In this document: positions 51,455 to 64,000 of the stretch, in pieces
Layout of the letters: the number at the start of each line of letters is the position of its first letter
Numbering within the stretch: the stretch's first letter is position 1
DNA from: Diphasiastrum complanatum
Lineage: Eukaryota > Streptophyta > Lycopodiopsida > Lycopodiales > Lycopodiaceae
NCBI GenBank assembly: GCA_029204225.1
Contig: CM055092.1
Span: forward strand, 14,374,059 to 14,438,058
Reading direction: 5' to 3'
Length of the DNA stretch: 64,000 nucleotides
Program-made: the position numbers and the translations under genes
The notes under the pieces: generated by a model
Database searches by the model: none
Told to the model about the DNA's origin: nothing
The model's input: the letters and a program-made list of their open reading frames with translations, nothing else

Positions 51455-53600
51455 CTGAATCAGATATATATTCCTCAAGGTAGGTAAGGTGAGGAGCAGG
51501 TAAGAGTTTTACTCTTTTGTCTTGCTGAAAAATATCACCAGGACTTTTGATACATTTGAACTATAGTTTTACAAAGGTGTCATTCAAGGGGTGTATGGTC
51601 TATGTGAGTGGCCTTTAGCAAGTCCATCAATCTTTGTAATTCTCCTTGTTTTAAATTATTATTTTATTTTTGGAAAGGCTGGTGGCAGTTTGAGGATATC
51701 TGCTGTGGTAGGAATCTTTTTTGGGACAGACTTGGTGTTATGTAATCAGATGCAGCAGATGCTCTGAAAGTAAGGTGATTGTTACCAGATAATAGTGAAT
51801 CCATCAACTTTGATGCTGGTTATTGTCCTTCATTATGCATGAAGCTCTTGTTGTTTAATATGGATACAGTGAATAAAAAATCTACAAAAGATCACTTGAA
51901 GTGACCAAAAATTTGCTAACTATTCAAAAACAACATGTGATTGTTAAAATCATTTGACACTTATTTGCGACGAGGTACTTAGTATTATGTACTTCACAAA
52001 TAATTGTCTGTTGTGGCTAGTCTTCTTGGGAACAACCCCTGAAAATGAATTTTAGGGTACAGAACATGCTTAGGATTTGCAAGCTGCAATTGGTTTCGTT
52101 AATCCTATGACATAGTCCCCCTAGAGATTGTTTTTGGTTCCAAGGGTTGCTTGTAAAATTTATGGATAATTTTCAATGCATGCATTCTAGTTTGGAGAAA
52201 TTGACCTATATTGTTTGCTTGAATTATACTTCTGTTGTCTGCTTTGAATGCATTGTTACTAATGGGATTGATAATAAGCTATCAAAAAATGGATTCATTT
52301 TGATTATACACAGTTAGAGCTATGACATTTTGTGGTTGGAATGTGGTATAAATGCTTGTAAAATTGGTGGATGATTTAAATATGCATGCATTCGAATCGA
52401 ACTATATGAGGTGATACTTACGTTGTCTACTTTACATGGACAATTACTAACACTATGAGGGCTAATGATCCTACTGTATATCAGAGTTTGCATACTAAAT
52501 CATGTTGTAAGCTACTAGCATGGATTCAATGAGATCTTTTATGGATTGTGGAGAGTACATACCAAATCTCTCTTTTTTTAATCCCATGGTGAGAGAACTC
52601 AAGCATTTTGATTGCTTAAGATATAACATAATGATAGAAATCAAGCCTCATTATGCCTAAAAGATTTCACACTGAAATCGCTACATGTCCATGCAATTTG
52701 TGGGCAATATATTCGAATTCACTACAATCTAGCAAGGATTAGTCTCATTGGTTCAAGCACAATCTTGGGCAATTGATTTAGCATGAATTTGAGACAGAAT
52801 TGGATTGAATTTTTGCTAAAATCAGGTTTGTGGCTGAAGCCTGTTATTCTAAAAGAAATCATCATTGACATCATGTGCAACTAGCAGGCCAAAGATGAAT
52901 TTTTAGAAAAAGTTTCTAACAATAAAATACATGAACCACCTCATAGAAAACGGTAGTTGATGGTAAGAAAGCTACAATATATGGCTTTGCTAGTCAATAG
53001 CACCTACAAGCAAAACATGAGAATTATCATACTAATTGCTAGGGATTTTTTTTGAAATGGAAGCTAGAAATTGGCTTGCCATAGTGTGAGCACCTGCAAT
53101 AACATAATTACACAAAGAAATGATGGATTTTCTCTCACATGGATAGAGCCTCACAATGAGACGATAAAAAATCAATGGCTTGCAAAATAATAATAAACCA
53201 CACAAAGGTATAGAGCCAAACTTGGCAACAATATTGTAGCATTGGTATGGCAGTGTAGGGGACATAAAAGAAGGTGCACTGACTTCTTTTATGCAAGAGA
53301 GACCTTCCTTGCATGTTTTCTTGAGGAGCCAAGTTACTAACAATTCACATGCAAATTGGCTCATAAGGAGTTCATTGGAAGTATGCATGGAGTTTGCATG
53401 TGGTTAACAAATAGTCGACTAGAGTGTGGACAACTTGCATGAGGTCTAATTGGATTCCTAGAGCCCATGCATGACTTGAGTCCAATAGCTAGCTGGGGCT
53501 TTTATTCGTTGTCCTTAAAAAAAAAAGAAATTAAAAGATTCTACATTTTGGTGTGTGGCTCTATTCAAATAGTGAATAAGTTCCGACTTGCCCTACTACC
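51455..53600. other. 3' flank of the PSA2-like gene and anonymous DNA
   Basis: AATAAA at about 51871 is a candidate poly(A) signal for the gene. Two diverged copies of a segment with gcttgtaaaat..tggat and atgcatgcattc lie at about 52147-52275 and 52350-52470. No other gene was seen. Confidence 0.4.
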
Positions 53601-53639
53601 CTAGCATGTTGTCCCATTGTCAATATATTGAGCCGTGTT

Positions 53640-54100
53640 ACTTCCTAAGCCTTTGTCCCAATTGTGATTGTAATGGTTGATAATCAAATATCTTCTTTTG
53701 CTCAGAATCTTAGTCTCATGTTGCAACAAACACAGCCAAGTATGGCTAGACTTCAACCAAAAATTCAACTCATAAAAAAGCTCCAATACATTAGTTGGTC
53801 ACTCCAATCCAAGTCCACAACAAGGGTAATTTTACATTCCAACCTAAATATTTTTCAGCAGAGAACAAACATAAGAAGCCTAAAGTGATATAAGATCGGC
53901 TCAATAGATGCTCCAGTCACTTTAACCTTCACACCATCCCTAATAACAAGAAGATAGCTGATTTAGTCCTATTGTTGGAAGGGAATGTTACTTCTTGGTA
54001 ACGTGACCTTCAGCTCAAACCTACTACCAAGAGCATTTTGCAAACTTGGTTTAGAAAAGATTTGTTTGTAGTTGACATCTATAGAAAGCTTAGCATAACT
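53640..54100 (+). pseudogene. Possible retroelement gag-like relic
   Basis: Plus-strand pieces such as LVLLLEGNVTSW and RDLQLKPTTKSILQTWFRKD (about 53960-54060) resemble the central part of a gypsy-type gag, where a WxxxL..FxxxF pattern is usual. The frame is broken and runs into the left arm of the inverted repeat. Weak assignment. Confidence 0.35.
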
Positions 54101-54960
54101 GCTAGTAACCAAATTGTGTGCCATTGGAGCGTGCTAGCTACACTTGAGGATGCAACATGAATTGCAAAAGTGTAGGAGTTTGCCAAGGTTCCCTCAAGAA
54201 AGCAGCAATAGCTCAAGACCAAAAAGGACGAAAGGTTCGAGAAGCGTGGAAACAACACTAGCACACATCATTTGGAGGTAGCTTCAACGGATTGGTCTAA
54301 GCCAAGGGAGCCAACATGGAGACATGGGATCAAAGGCTTCTGAATCTAGAGCTTCAAATGCAAGACCATACATACCTAGTTAGCTTCCATGTTATGAATC
54401 TCAATCGGACTGATGCAATTTTATGTCATGAATAGGTCTATAGGAAGTCTTATGCATTGTCTATTGATTATAAGAACTTAATATACTGCAATATACATCT
54501 ATTTTGTTATGTCAGGTATTATCCTATATATAGCATCAATATATTGATTTAGTACTAAAAAAAATGTTATAATATGGTTATGGTTCTTATAATCAAGAGA
54601 CAATGCATAAGACATGCTATAGATCTATTCATATCATAAAATTGCATCAGTCCGATTGAGATTCATAACATGGAAGCTAAACTAGGTATGTATGGTCTTG
54701 CATTTGAAGCTCTAGATTCATAAGCCTTTGATCCCATGTCTCCACGTTGGCTCCCTTAGCTGAGACCAATCCGTTGAAGTTGCCTCCAAATGATGTGTGC
54801 TGGTGTTGTTTCCACGCTTCTCGAACCTTTCGTCCTTTTTGGTCTTGAGCTATTGCTGCTTTCTTGAGGGAACCATGGCAGACTCCTACACTATTGCAAT
54901 TCATGTTGCATCCTCAAGTGTAGCTAGCACGCTCCAATGGCACACAATTTGGTTACTAGC
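54101..54960. repeat. Long inverted repeat, arms of about 379 bp
   Basis: Arms 54101-54479 and 54582-54960 are nearly perfect complements of each other (gctagtaaccaaattg at one outer end, caatttggttactagc at the other; inner ends ttataagaac and gttcttataa), with a 102-bp spacer. A transcript would fold into a hairpin of about 380 bp. Each arm carries the gag-like text seen to its left, read in opposite directions, so one arm copied a retroelement relic. Confidence 0.95.
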
Positions 54961-56290
54961 AAGTATGCTTGATATACTTCTTATAAGACTTGTGTCCATC
55001 GTAGGCACTTCGGAGACTAGGGTATTTCTCCACTGAATAACCATATTTGCTCATTATTCGATGAATTTCTTTGTAATAGTTCTCAACAATAGATAATTGT
55101 TGAGTAGAATGTCATACTTGGTCGTTTGCACATTCAAATTCTCAGATTTTCAAACAAGCAAATTTCATACACCTGACATCAAATCCGAGCGCAAACAAGC
55201 TATTTGGATTTTTGCAAATAAGACAAATCTCAAAATCGATATTGTAAAAAAAGAGAGAGAAAGAAACTCATTTTTTTAATTGTATTTTTTTTGCAAAATT
55301 GCTTTGAAGCGTGTTAAATTACCTATTTGGAAGTTTCAAATACCGTATATGCATATAAACCAATATCAAGTGCACACAAAAAAAAAATAACAATCTAAAC
55401 TTGACATATGTGCACATAATTGAGGCTATTTCTCTTCAATAGAAAACTAAAGAAAACTAAAAAAATAAAGAATCGGATTACTATATAGAACTTAGGGTAA
55501 TGTGTAATTTCAACAAATTGAAACGTGAACTAGTCTTAAACAAATTTACTAAATGTATTTGGTTCAAATCACTCCAAATAACAAAATTAAAGAAAAAAAA
55601 AAACATGATTGCAACATTGTGAAGCTGCTCAACAAGATCTAAAGTTGTTTAGAGCAAATAGAAAAATATTTGCAAAGTCTCTCAATAATTAAAAAAAAAA
55701 AAAAGACTCTAAGACCAAAAAATGCTCTGCATCTATCACAGCTACCGCCAAGCAAGAAACATGAAATAGTAGAAAGAACAACAAAAGAAGTCTAGAAATA
55801 TTGCTTCAATACCATGAATGTACCGGTTTTACTCTAGATTCACAATGCAAGAATAAAGTAGGCAAGAATGCTCATGTTGATCTCCACATTGAAATCCATA
55901 ACATCTCACAATCATGCATTAAGGCACATGAACCTAGCAAAGTTCATCTTGTTGGTTGGCTTTCACAAGAGGAAAAGGAGGAAGAACTCCAAGTTCACTC
56001 AATTGCAAATGACCCAAAAGATTCTTAAAACTAACGTATGCTGCCTATTTATAAGCAAGGCCATGTCTTAACTTCACTATCTTCAAGTCCAATTAGCCCT
56101 TGTTAAGTTCACTTTTAGCCCTTTTTTTATTGTTATCCTTATTGAAGGCACTTTGAGAGGTCTAAAGAGAGAACCGACTTCATTCTTAAGGCTAATAATT
56201 TTTTTTGAGCCCAAGAAAGCTTGCAATGGATAATATTATTCTTTTCTAAACACCTACTTATTAAAAATACATGACAAAAGAAATCTAAAT
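54961..56290. other. No gene recognised; AT-rich
   Basis: AT-rich sequence with A-runs. The part near 55990-56090 (tgcaaatgacccaaaagattc ... cctatttataagcaaggcc) has a diverged copy at about 63630-63710, with a TATTTATA-like word in both, so it may be an old LTR core. Confidence 0.4.
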
Positions 56291-56299
56291 GTAGTATGC

Positions 56300-56650
56300 A
56301 AGCGACTATGAGAAAACACTTGCACTTGTAGCCAAAATGACTTCTATAAAAATGGTATGGGCTCTAGCTTTGATTGGCACTTACGAGAAATAAATGTCAA
56401 GAGAGTGGTCCTAAATGCCTACTTTGGATTGTATATATGAACCAATCACAAGACATTGAACGAAAAGGTGAAGAAAACTTAATTTTATGACCCAAAATTG
56501 GCCTAAGAGCATGGTACTACAAGGTTGACAAATAGTCCTGGAAAATAAAAGTCAAGAATATGCAACAATGATAAGATATTGTTGTCCTAGTATTTTATGT
56601 AAATAATATAGCCAATATGAAAACTAATAGGTGTCTAGTTAGCTTGCTCG
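56300..56650 (+). pseudogene. Very old Ty1-copia reverse transcriptase relic
   Basis: Across shifting frames the plus strand still reads YEKTLALVAKMTSIKMVWAL (about 56308-56370), then HGTTRL/ PRAWYYKVDK-like text near 56515-56540 and a decayed YVDD box reading FYVNNIA near 56600. The order and spacing fit copia RT with deletions. It is the most decayed RT in the window. Confidence 0.6.
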
Positions 56651-57849
56651 GTATTTTACTGAAAAGGTTGACTAATAAGAAGAAGTGAAGTTCAATGATA
56701 TCATACTATTATAATATACAACACATGATTTTGAAAATTATTTGTTAGATAACTTTTTCATGAGTCCTAGTTTGGGCTTTCATTTTGTGTAACCTTGCAT
56801 TTTTTTTTCAAGTACTATGCATCATGGCCTCCATATCAAAGTAAATGCCAAGACCCAAGGATTTGCTATACATGTGATTGTTAGAATGGCTCTTTTTCAA
56901 AGTTTATCCTACTATGATTAGAGCTTCTTAAACATGGTGTAGGGTTTTGCCAAAAATATGTATTTTGACAATGCTACTTTTACAACACACCTCATGTCTT
57001 ATTTTACCTTTCATCATTTGAGTCCATTGGTCTTTTATATTTTAATTGTTATTTGAGGTTTTTCCTCTATTATGTATTTAAGGCTATTGATTGGATTGTT
57101 TTCATTGAAGACTTCTTGTTTTCCAAAAGGAAGAAGCAAACGAGAACATTTCTTTATGAGCAATTTTCTTTCTAGAATAGAAGCCATATATACATGTGGG
57201 TAAGGTAGCTATCGTCCTAGCATGTCAAGCTCTATCATATTGACTTTTTGCCACCTCTATTTGTATGTTTCAATAATTTTATAATGTTTAACTATGAAAA
57301 GAGAGAAACTATATACAACTATTCTTCACACATAATATATTTTAGAGCAAAAGATGGACAATATGTGAAAGTGAGACAAAAAAGAAAGTGTAGTCTGCGA
57401 CCTTGAATTCTCGAAAGTGGATTGTTTTTTATTTATTTTTGTGACAAGCTTGACTTTGCATAGTTCAAAAGTCTGTTATTTTATATTCTACTTGCAAAGG
57501 TTCATATGCTTGAATTTTCTTGGCTCCGGTACACTGCATGCATCATTCTTATGTGTATTACTCTAATGATGATTGATTCTTGATTTGAATTTACTAAATT
57601 TATGACACATTTTCACTTGTAGCCCAAGCTAAGATGCAGAGGAAAAGTGTTATTTGAATTAGATAACATTTTGGGAATTTAAATATATTCACTATTATAA
57701 TGTCTCTGTAGATTATCTCATATCCAACAAGATCATCTTTAATAATAAAATATTTTTAATAGCCTTTCCATTGAATTGAAATCGTTTACAATTGGATCTT
57801 GACCATCTTAGCCAATGTGTGGCACCCAACATGTCGATAACACCATAAG
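56651..57849. other. No gene recognised
   Basis: AT-rich anonymous sequence; no ORF, repeat or motif that I can support. Confidence 0.4.
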
Positions 57850-58335
57850 ACCTGTGTCTTGCCCATTGCGAGGCCTTCACTCAAGGGCATACCATTATGG
57901 TACATTTCCTCCTCCATAAAAACTTCTTTCTATGAGAGAAAACCAAGAAATCTAAGTTTCAAGTCATCCTCCTTCTCTGAAGAGTCCCCATCATCTAACT
58001 TGCCTTTCCAACGGATCAGATATCAAACAATTTCTCAATTGATGTCAAGTATCCATGATCCTTTTCAATTCATGGGGTACAAGGGAAGTTAAATCCTCCA
58101 ATAACACTAATTCATTTTTTGGAACAAAGTTATCCTTTCCACCAAGTCATTCCTTTAGATGCCTCACATGGAATATATGATGAATTGATGCTACTAATAC
58201 AAGATCTAGTTGATAGGTGGACCGATTAATTTTATTTACAATCTTAAAATGACTACTATATTGTGGAGATAACTTAGGGAATTTCCTCATTTGAAGGACT
58301 TTAGAAACTTTTGCAATTCTAAGATACAATCAATT
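57850..58335 (-). pseudogene. Ty3-gypsy chromovirus integrase end and chromodomain
   Basis: Minus strand: KFPKLSPQYSSHFKIVNKIN (about 58275-58216), STYQLDLV...IHHIFHVRHLKE, then across stops a DTxHQLRN block (about 58050) and DDGDSSEKEDDLK (about 57990-57950), which matches the WEKEEDL end of a chromodomain. It is the same part of the integrase as at 1-625 but another family member. Dead. Confidence 0.75.
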
Positions 58336-58344
58336 TCTGATATG

Positions 58345-60700
58345 AAATTCTCTATGAGAGCGACTTCTAGGAAGAACCAGCAAAAACAGATGGAAAAGTT
58401 GCAGTTGCAATTTGATGAGAAGATCACAACATTGGAAGATTTCCATGTACAAGCGAACAAGGAACCTGAAAAGTTTGCAAAGACTTTTCCTACCAGAGAA
58501 AATGTCTGGTTTCCTATTTGTACAGGAATCACACAGTGAATGAGTGTCCTCAATTGAAAAAATGAATGGAAATCAGTATATGTCATTTGTATAATTCGCT
58601 GATCATGAGACTGCTTTTTGCAACTTCAATCCTCGGATAATTCAGCAACGATATGCCCAGATGGGATATCGAGAACCACATTATGGAGGAAATGTAGCAG
58701 CTAGACCTTGTCAATCTGCTTTTGGATATCCAAAACGATTAGCCTTACTTGCCCCACCAAAGCACCCTGCTCCTCCTGCCAATATGATGGAACCAGAACC
58801 TTACAAAAGTGCCAAGCAATGGAACTATGGTAATGATCAAGAAGGTGGATCTTCAGAACAATATGCTATTTATGCTGCCGCGCAACAACAAGCATCTAGA
58901 AACTGGACTAGAGCACCACTTGGATGCTTTGCATGTGGAGAAAATCACAAATTTGTAGAATGTCCAAATAAAAAAAAATTTGTACCATTCTGTCATGACT
59001 GTGGTTATGGGCATTGCTATAAGGAATGTCCAGCAAAACTGAAGCCACCACTGGTTACAGCTCATGTAAATTTGATAACAATCAAGCAAAGACCAGTAGT
59101 TCAGAATAAACTAAGTGTATCCTTGATGGTGGTTACCAGAGCACAGAAGCAGAAAGAACCGGTACCTGCTGATTCTGTACCATTAATTGATATACCAACA
59201 ACCTCTAGAGTCTATCCAAATTTTCATACACAAAAAAAAAGATATCAGGATATGAGGCAGTGAATTAAACATTGGCAAGAAAAAGAGAAGCTTGAAGTTG
59301 CTAGAGCAACAGCCGAAGTTCGTTCTTCACCATTGTAGCCACCGAAAAATTCACGAACAAATATGAATGCTCAGTTGCATCATCATGAAGAACCCTTCAA
59401 GATGACTGAACCGGAAGCACGACAAACAGAACTGCTCATGAATATTTTGTCTAGTGAGATCAATATTTCGTTGGGAGAGTTCCTAAAGTTGGTGCCAAAA
59501 GCAAAAGAAGTATAAGCGCAAAAGTTAACTCAAGCTGAATCAGAAGTTCATCAAGAGCCACTTTTTTGTGCTGGATTTGAAGAATCTAATGAAGTACTCC
59601 ATGTCGGAGCAGCTTGGGAAAGTGAACAAAAAAATATCACCCTGCCGATACAGCATAGACAATTTCCTAATGAAGCAGCTGTGAACCTGATTTCTACAAA
59701 GCTATGTGCAAAATGGTGCCTTACAAAGATAAAACCTGCGACTTTTGACATTAAGCTAGTTGATCAATCATCCACGAGGAATGGTTGAAGATATACCTGT
59801 CAGAATTGCCGGAGTACAGTTTGTCATTACTTGCATAGTAATGGACTTACTAGAAGCACCAAATGTCTACCGAGTCCTATTGGGACGCCCATGGTTACGA
59901 GTTGTGCAAGTAATTCATAACTGGGGTACCGAAAAAATCACTTTTGAAAATCGTGAACGTGCAGTCAAGGTTGATCCTGTAACTTGGACTATCATACTAG
60001 TGGTTCACAAAGAGGATGATGATTCATCGACGGATCATACTTGTGACCGACCAGTAAAAAATTTGGAAGTTCATTACAATTCTCAAACCGATACTATCAA
60101 TTGGAATGAAGCTCTTGCAACGATTGACTGTACAACAGGATATATGTGTCAACAAGGTAATCAGTCAGATTTGAGCGAGATTTCATTATTGGATTGAACC
60201 TTGGATAAACCGATCACTTTTTCATTGAATGTGCTGAATGTAGCTTGGATATCAATGGAGCCTATAACAGATTCGATTGAAGATGAACTCATTCCTGTGA
60301 GTCTCTTGATGAACCAACAATAAAACTGCCAAAAGCAGTTATATTGAAGGAAGACATGATCACATGGTCAATGATGAAGAAACAAGCCAAGCAACATTAT
60401 AATATGGTCCTGAAATGGGAAAATTCTCCCCAAAATATTGATTCAAAGAATGTGCCACCCTTACTGGATAAAGGCAAAGGAAAAGTCAAGGATGATTCTA
60501 CAAGTCAAAATTCTAGCAAGACATCATCGTCTAGGAAGTCTTCACCTTTGAAGAAGAGTTTATCTTCTCAAAAGTCATCACCTCCACGATCAATTCCTGC
60601 TAAGAAGGCTAAGCGAAGATCCAAGACAAGTCCTTTTGACAAAGAACAAGCAGATGTATGATATGTTCGAACATTTTAAACGCTATACACTCATTAGCCA
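58345..60700 (+). pseudogene. Element H (Athila-like gypsy) gag-protease
   Basis: Gag C-terminus from about 58345 (QMEKLQLQFDEKITTLEDFH), first zinc-knuckle-like unit with its first Cys changed to Phe (about 58513), a 200-codon ORF (58661-59263) with two 13-residue units, CFACGENHKFVEC and CHDCGYGHCYKEC (about 58925-59030), then VVTRAQKQKEPVP. The protease follows (AAVNLISTKLCAKW near 59680, where the catalytic DGG is lost; RVLLGRPWLRVVQVIHNW in the next frame after a shift near 59765). A Ser/Lys-rich linker (60344-60661) leads to the HFKRYT block before RT, and the element is cut near 60700. It resembles F more than G. Confidence 0.85.
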
Positions 60701-63700
60701 GAAAGTGGATCGCCAAAGCCCACCATTGTTTTTTGCCGCACAATTTAGATTTCATCACTGCCCAACTCGATTTCATGGAGAAGGTGCAGTATCATTTAAT
60801 AAAGATTCGACGTGAAGCAAATAAAAGCCCACAGTAACTGCATCTCGCAGGTGTCGTGGGACCGCCACCAGTTTTGGTGGGAGATATTCTTGGAGGGTTT
60901 GCGGATCCCAAGGCAATCCTAACCCTAGTCAATAAGTGAGAGGGATCCTACGTGTGTAAGTCACCCAATGATCACATAAATATTTGATAATTTGAAAGTT
61001 AATAATAGGACTTTAGGCCTTTTTGCGGGACTTTTAATGTCGTAGGGCCTATATGTCAAGTTAGTGAATAAAGTTGGATTTCCCTCCAATTTGGATGGTT
61101 CCCACTCTTTTTTTTAAATTTGATAGTTAGGGAGGCAAAAATGGACCAATAGGATTTATTGGTTCTCTTGTAAAATGGACTTATGAATGTCCTTGCTCTC
61201 TATCACTTTTCCTCCATCTCTCATGCTATTATTGTGCTTTGCTAATTGTTGGATCTGATTGTTATTGGAATTGCATGTTTTTATACTTTTAATGAGAGAG
61301 AAAGGGAGAGAGAGAAAGAGTAAGCTATCTTCATTGTGGATCTAGTGTTAATGGATGTAGTGTTAATGCTTAGGGTTAGTGGATGGTAGAATTAGATGTG
61401 AATCTTACATTCATGCTGAAATCTGAACTATGCTATCGCTCTCATGGGAACGAATCTACGCGTGACAACTAACTTCGTCTCCTCGATGCTAGATTGATTA
61501 GATCTTGGGTTGAGGATAGGCAAGGAAAGAAACCCACTACAACATCCCACACGCCAAGCACCCTTCCCTGACAGAGCCACCCTACAGAAGCCACACCCTC
61601 CTCCATAGGCATCTTCACAAGCACCTAAACCGAGCCCCAATGCCACCTTCCTTCATGGCCCCTGACCGAAAGTTATCTCTCTCGCAAACTCGACCGAGTG
61701 CTCTCTCTCTTCACGAGCCCCTGACCAAACATATCTCCCTCACATCTTAATAAAACCCAATTCCTACCAAACTTTGTAAAAGCCTCTAGAAAGCTTCATT
61801 ACACACCTAAGAACATGCATGCAAATTCTTTTGAATATTACAAAAACTCCAAAAATAGTGAAAAAACTTTAAAAAAAACCTTGTTTTTTAAATCTTTTTT
61901 TAAAAAAACTTTTCCTACTTGTTTTTGTGGATCTAATCCACATGTAAGTGAAATTAGACCTGATCTACTATAATTTGACAATATGCAAGCACAAAAAGTT
62001 TTAATTCGGATGAATATTAGTTCATATAGTATATTTCTAGCTCGAAATTGTCAAATTTTGACCAGAAATACTACCTAGATCCAATATTTCCGACATGCAA
62101 TTATTGGATACTAATGACTATACAATTATAAACCTAAAAAATGTTTAGAAACACTAAGCTTTGACAAATTTCAAGGGAAAACGCCAAATATTAGCTCAAA
62201 AACCGTAAAAAATCCATGAATTTTCATCATTTTCTATGAAAAATTTCCATAATAATGACCATTAGGCTGTAAGAAAATCAAAATTAGAGAAACCACTTAC
62301 TTGGAGGTCAATTACACCACTTGGAAGTAAAAAGCAAGGAGATCCTACCAAAAAGTTGCAAAGCAATAATCCCGACTCCGCCTTCTGATTGATGCAAACC
62401 TTGATGTGATACCACTATAACGATCACCAAGTGAAGATCTCTCAAGATCTTGTCACATGCAACCAAAATGACACCTGTGAAGCCAAACCACCCAACACGA
62501 ATCAAAAAGTCAAATCCCTAACCGCTTCACCCCTGAGCCATGATGACTAAGTGCAAGAGAGGAGAGGATCCTTGCTTTTGGAAACAGAAACATGAATAAG
62601 GAGATGGGCGAGCGCCTACAAAGATATAGACCCCAAAAGCTGAGGAATATTCTTTGTAGGATATCCCAAAACTATGCAAAATCTTTTATTCTTGCACAAA
62701 AAGCTGTCAATCACCATGCACTAGCTCCATAGGTCCAATTAGAGCATCTAGGCCCTCACAAGGTTATTAATTACATTACTGGCCTAGTCCAAAGTGACGT
62801 AGCAAATAATCTTGTACACTAGAGTACCAGATATCCATGTCAAGGACTATTCTGAATCCTTCATGCAAGACATGGACGTAACACATAGGGTGTCTTTTGC
62901 CTCGACTTGCTTGGTATTAGGGTTGATATCTTTCTTTATTCTAAGCATTTGATTCACATGGTTGATGTAAAGATTGCAAAGGAGTTTGCTATAAACAACC
63001 ATTTTAATCATGAAAAAAACATTCATGTGCCTGCATGGATCTAACTCTTGCTATGTGAAAATTTTATATTTTATTGTCTAACATGATTAATTTTCTTGTT
63101 TGGATTTCAATACTAATGATTAGATCTACTTGCTAGCCCATAAATCAAACACTAACTCTTGTAAATTCAACACCAATAAATGTAGTAGTTAGCAAGAACA
63201 CTAAGTTTAATTTATACTCTGATGGATTTTAGAAGAAAAGCCCGATTGGCATCTGACGTGTACAATCCAAGCTGCGAGCTTACTAACATTTAACTTGTTC
63301 TTAGACTACTTATTGGTTAATGTAGTCCTAAAACTATTTTTGTACAAGTTCTAAAGTTAAACTTTTAGACTTTTATGTCATGTGCCAAATCCAAGCAAAT
63401 AACAATAATATTGGAATTAAAGCTAGAAGCAAAAGAAATAGCAAGCATTCAAGATAGCATATCTACAAGAAGTAAAAGACATGAAGATCTCAATGAATTC
63501 ACATTAGAAATGAGAAAATGATTACAAAGCTTTGAATAGAGCATGGAATCATGTGGATTGGGCACATGCAACCTATCAAACAAAAATCCCAAAGCTCACA
63601 TTCACAAAGAGAAAGCTTAGTGCTCTCCTTTGCAAATGATCCAAAAGATTCAGAAATTAATGTCTCTTGCCTACTTATAGACAATGCCCTGACTTAACTA

Positions 63701-64000
63701 AGCATACTATCTTTTGAAGGATAGTTAATCCTTGTTAAGTCTTATTAGATGTATTTGACAAAGCTTACACTAGTTATTATAATGCACTTCTAAACACGGA
63801 TGTACTAAAAGTACATGACATTTTACATCATGCTTAACTTCAAAACTTGGATTTAAGTCCCATAAAGCAAGGTGAACATTTGACTTCCACTCATTTTTTA
63901 TAAGAGAAGTGCAATGTACTCAATGTGATTATTCATAATATAAGAGAGTAATTGTGTGCCCACATGCCATTGTGTACTTAAAATCTTCTATGCTGCTATG
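60701..64000. other. No gene recognised
   Basis: About 3.3 kb of AT-rich DNA with a GA-rich tract near 61290-61325 and the diverged repeat near 63630-63710. Short ORFs only; none with a motif I can name. Confidence 0.45.

Noticed and set aside
54797-55036. 79-codon hydrophobic ORF, matched by one at 54264-54079
   Set aside because: Both are antisense readings of the gag-like text in the inverted-repeat arms.
60701-64000. Small ORFs such as 61428-61646 and 62308-62505
   Set aside because: Short, no motifs, no splice or promoter context.

Overview
The window is nuclear DNA of a land plant, probably one with a large, repeat-rich genome. The support is two plant genes, a germin-like protein and a thylakoid-lumen DnaJ-type zinc-finger protein resembling PSA2, in a sea of decayed LTR retrotransposons. 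Priming sites complementary to initiator tRNA-Met mark the Ty1-copia elements, and tRNA-Asp-like sites mark the Ty3-gypsy elements. Species or clade cannot be decided from the sequence. A single-exon germin-like gene and a 4-kb intron holding a transposon would fit a fern, gymnosperm or large-genome angiosperm. No rRNA or tRNA gene, CRISPR array, bacterial operon or origin was seen.

Layout. 1-2.86 kb: chromovirus and copia debris. 2.86-33.6 kb: a nested complex. COPIA-1 (LTR 2858-3597, gag-protease to 5245) was entered by COPIA-2 (LTRs 5246-6106 and 18754-19615). A gypsy element F (gag-protease-RT on the minus strand at 8.07-12.3 kb, RNase H-integrase on the plus strand at 31.7-33.6 kb) was entered by an Athila-like gypsy element G (20.8-31.7 kb), leaving a TCTAC target duplication on both sides. 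The halves of COPIA-1, COPIA-2, F and the 5' LTR of G now lie in opposite orientations. One inversion of about 13.4 kb (about 7415 to 20840) explains all four. 33.6-41 kb: minus-strand copia fragments, a 698-bp solo LTR with a perfect 5-bp target duplication, compound microsatellites and two blocks of a short repeated motif.

41.7-42.6 kb holds the germin-like gene (minus strand, intact, single exon). 43.4-45.4 kb holds copia RT and LTR debris. 45.8-51.5 kb holds the PSA2-like gene (plus strand, five exons whose phases agree, 248 codons), whose first intron carries a sense copia gag fragment. 51.5-57.8 kb is mostly anonymous, with a 379-bp inverted repeat and a very old copia RT relic. 57.85-60.7 kb holds a chromovirus tail and a third Athila-like gypsy fragment (H). 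60.7-64 kb holds nothing recognisable.

The two host genes are unrelated in function: an extracellular cupin and a photosystem assembly factor. They share no visible regulation. The transposons are almost all dead through stops, frameshifts and deletions. G is the most complete and carries a long extra ORF region after integrase with its own TATA-like sequence. Element boundaries are exact only where a TG..CA end, target duplication or priming site is given; other limits are approximate, and no identities were computed.
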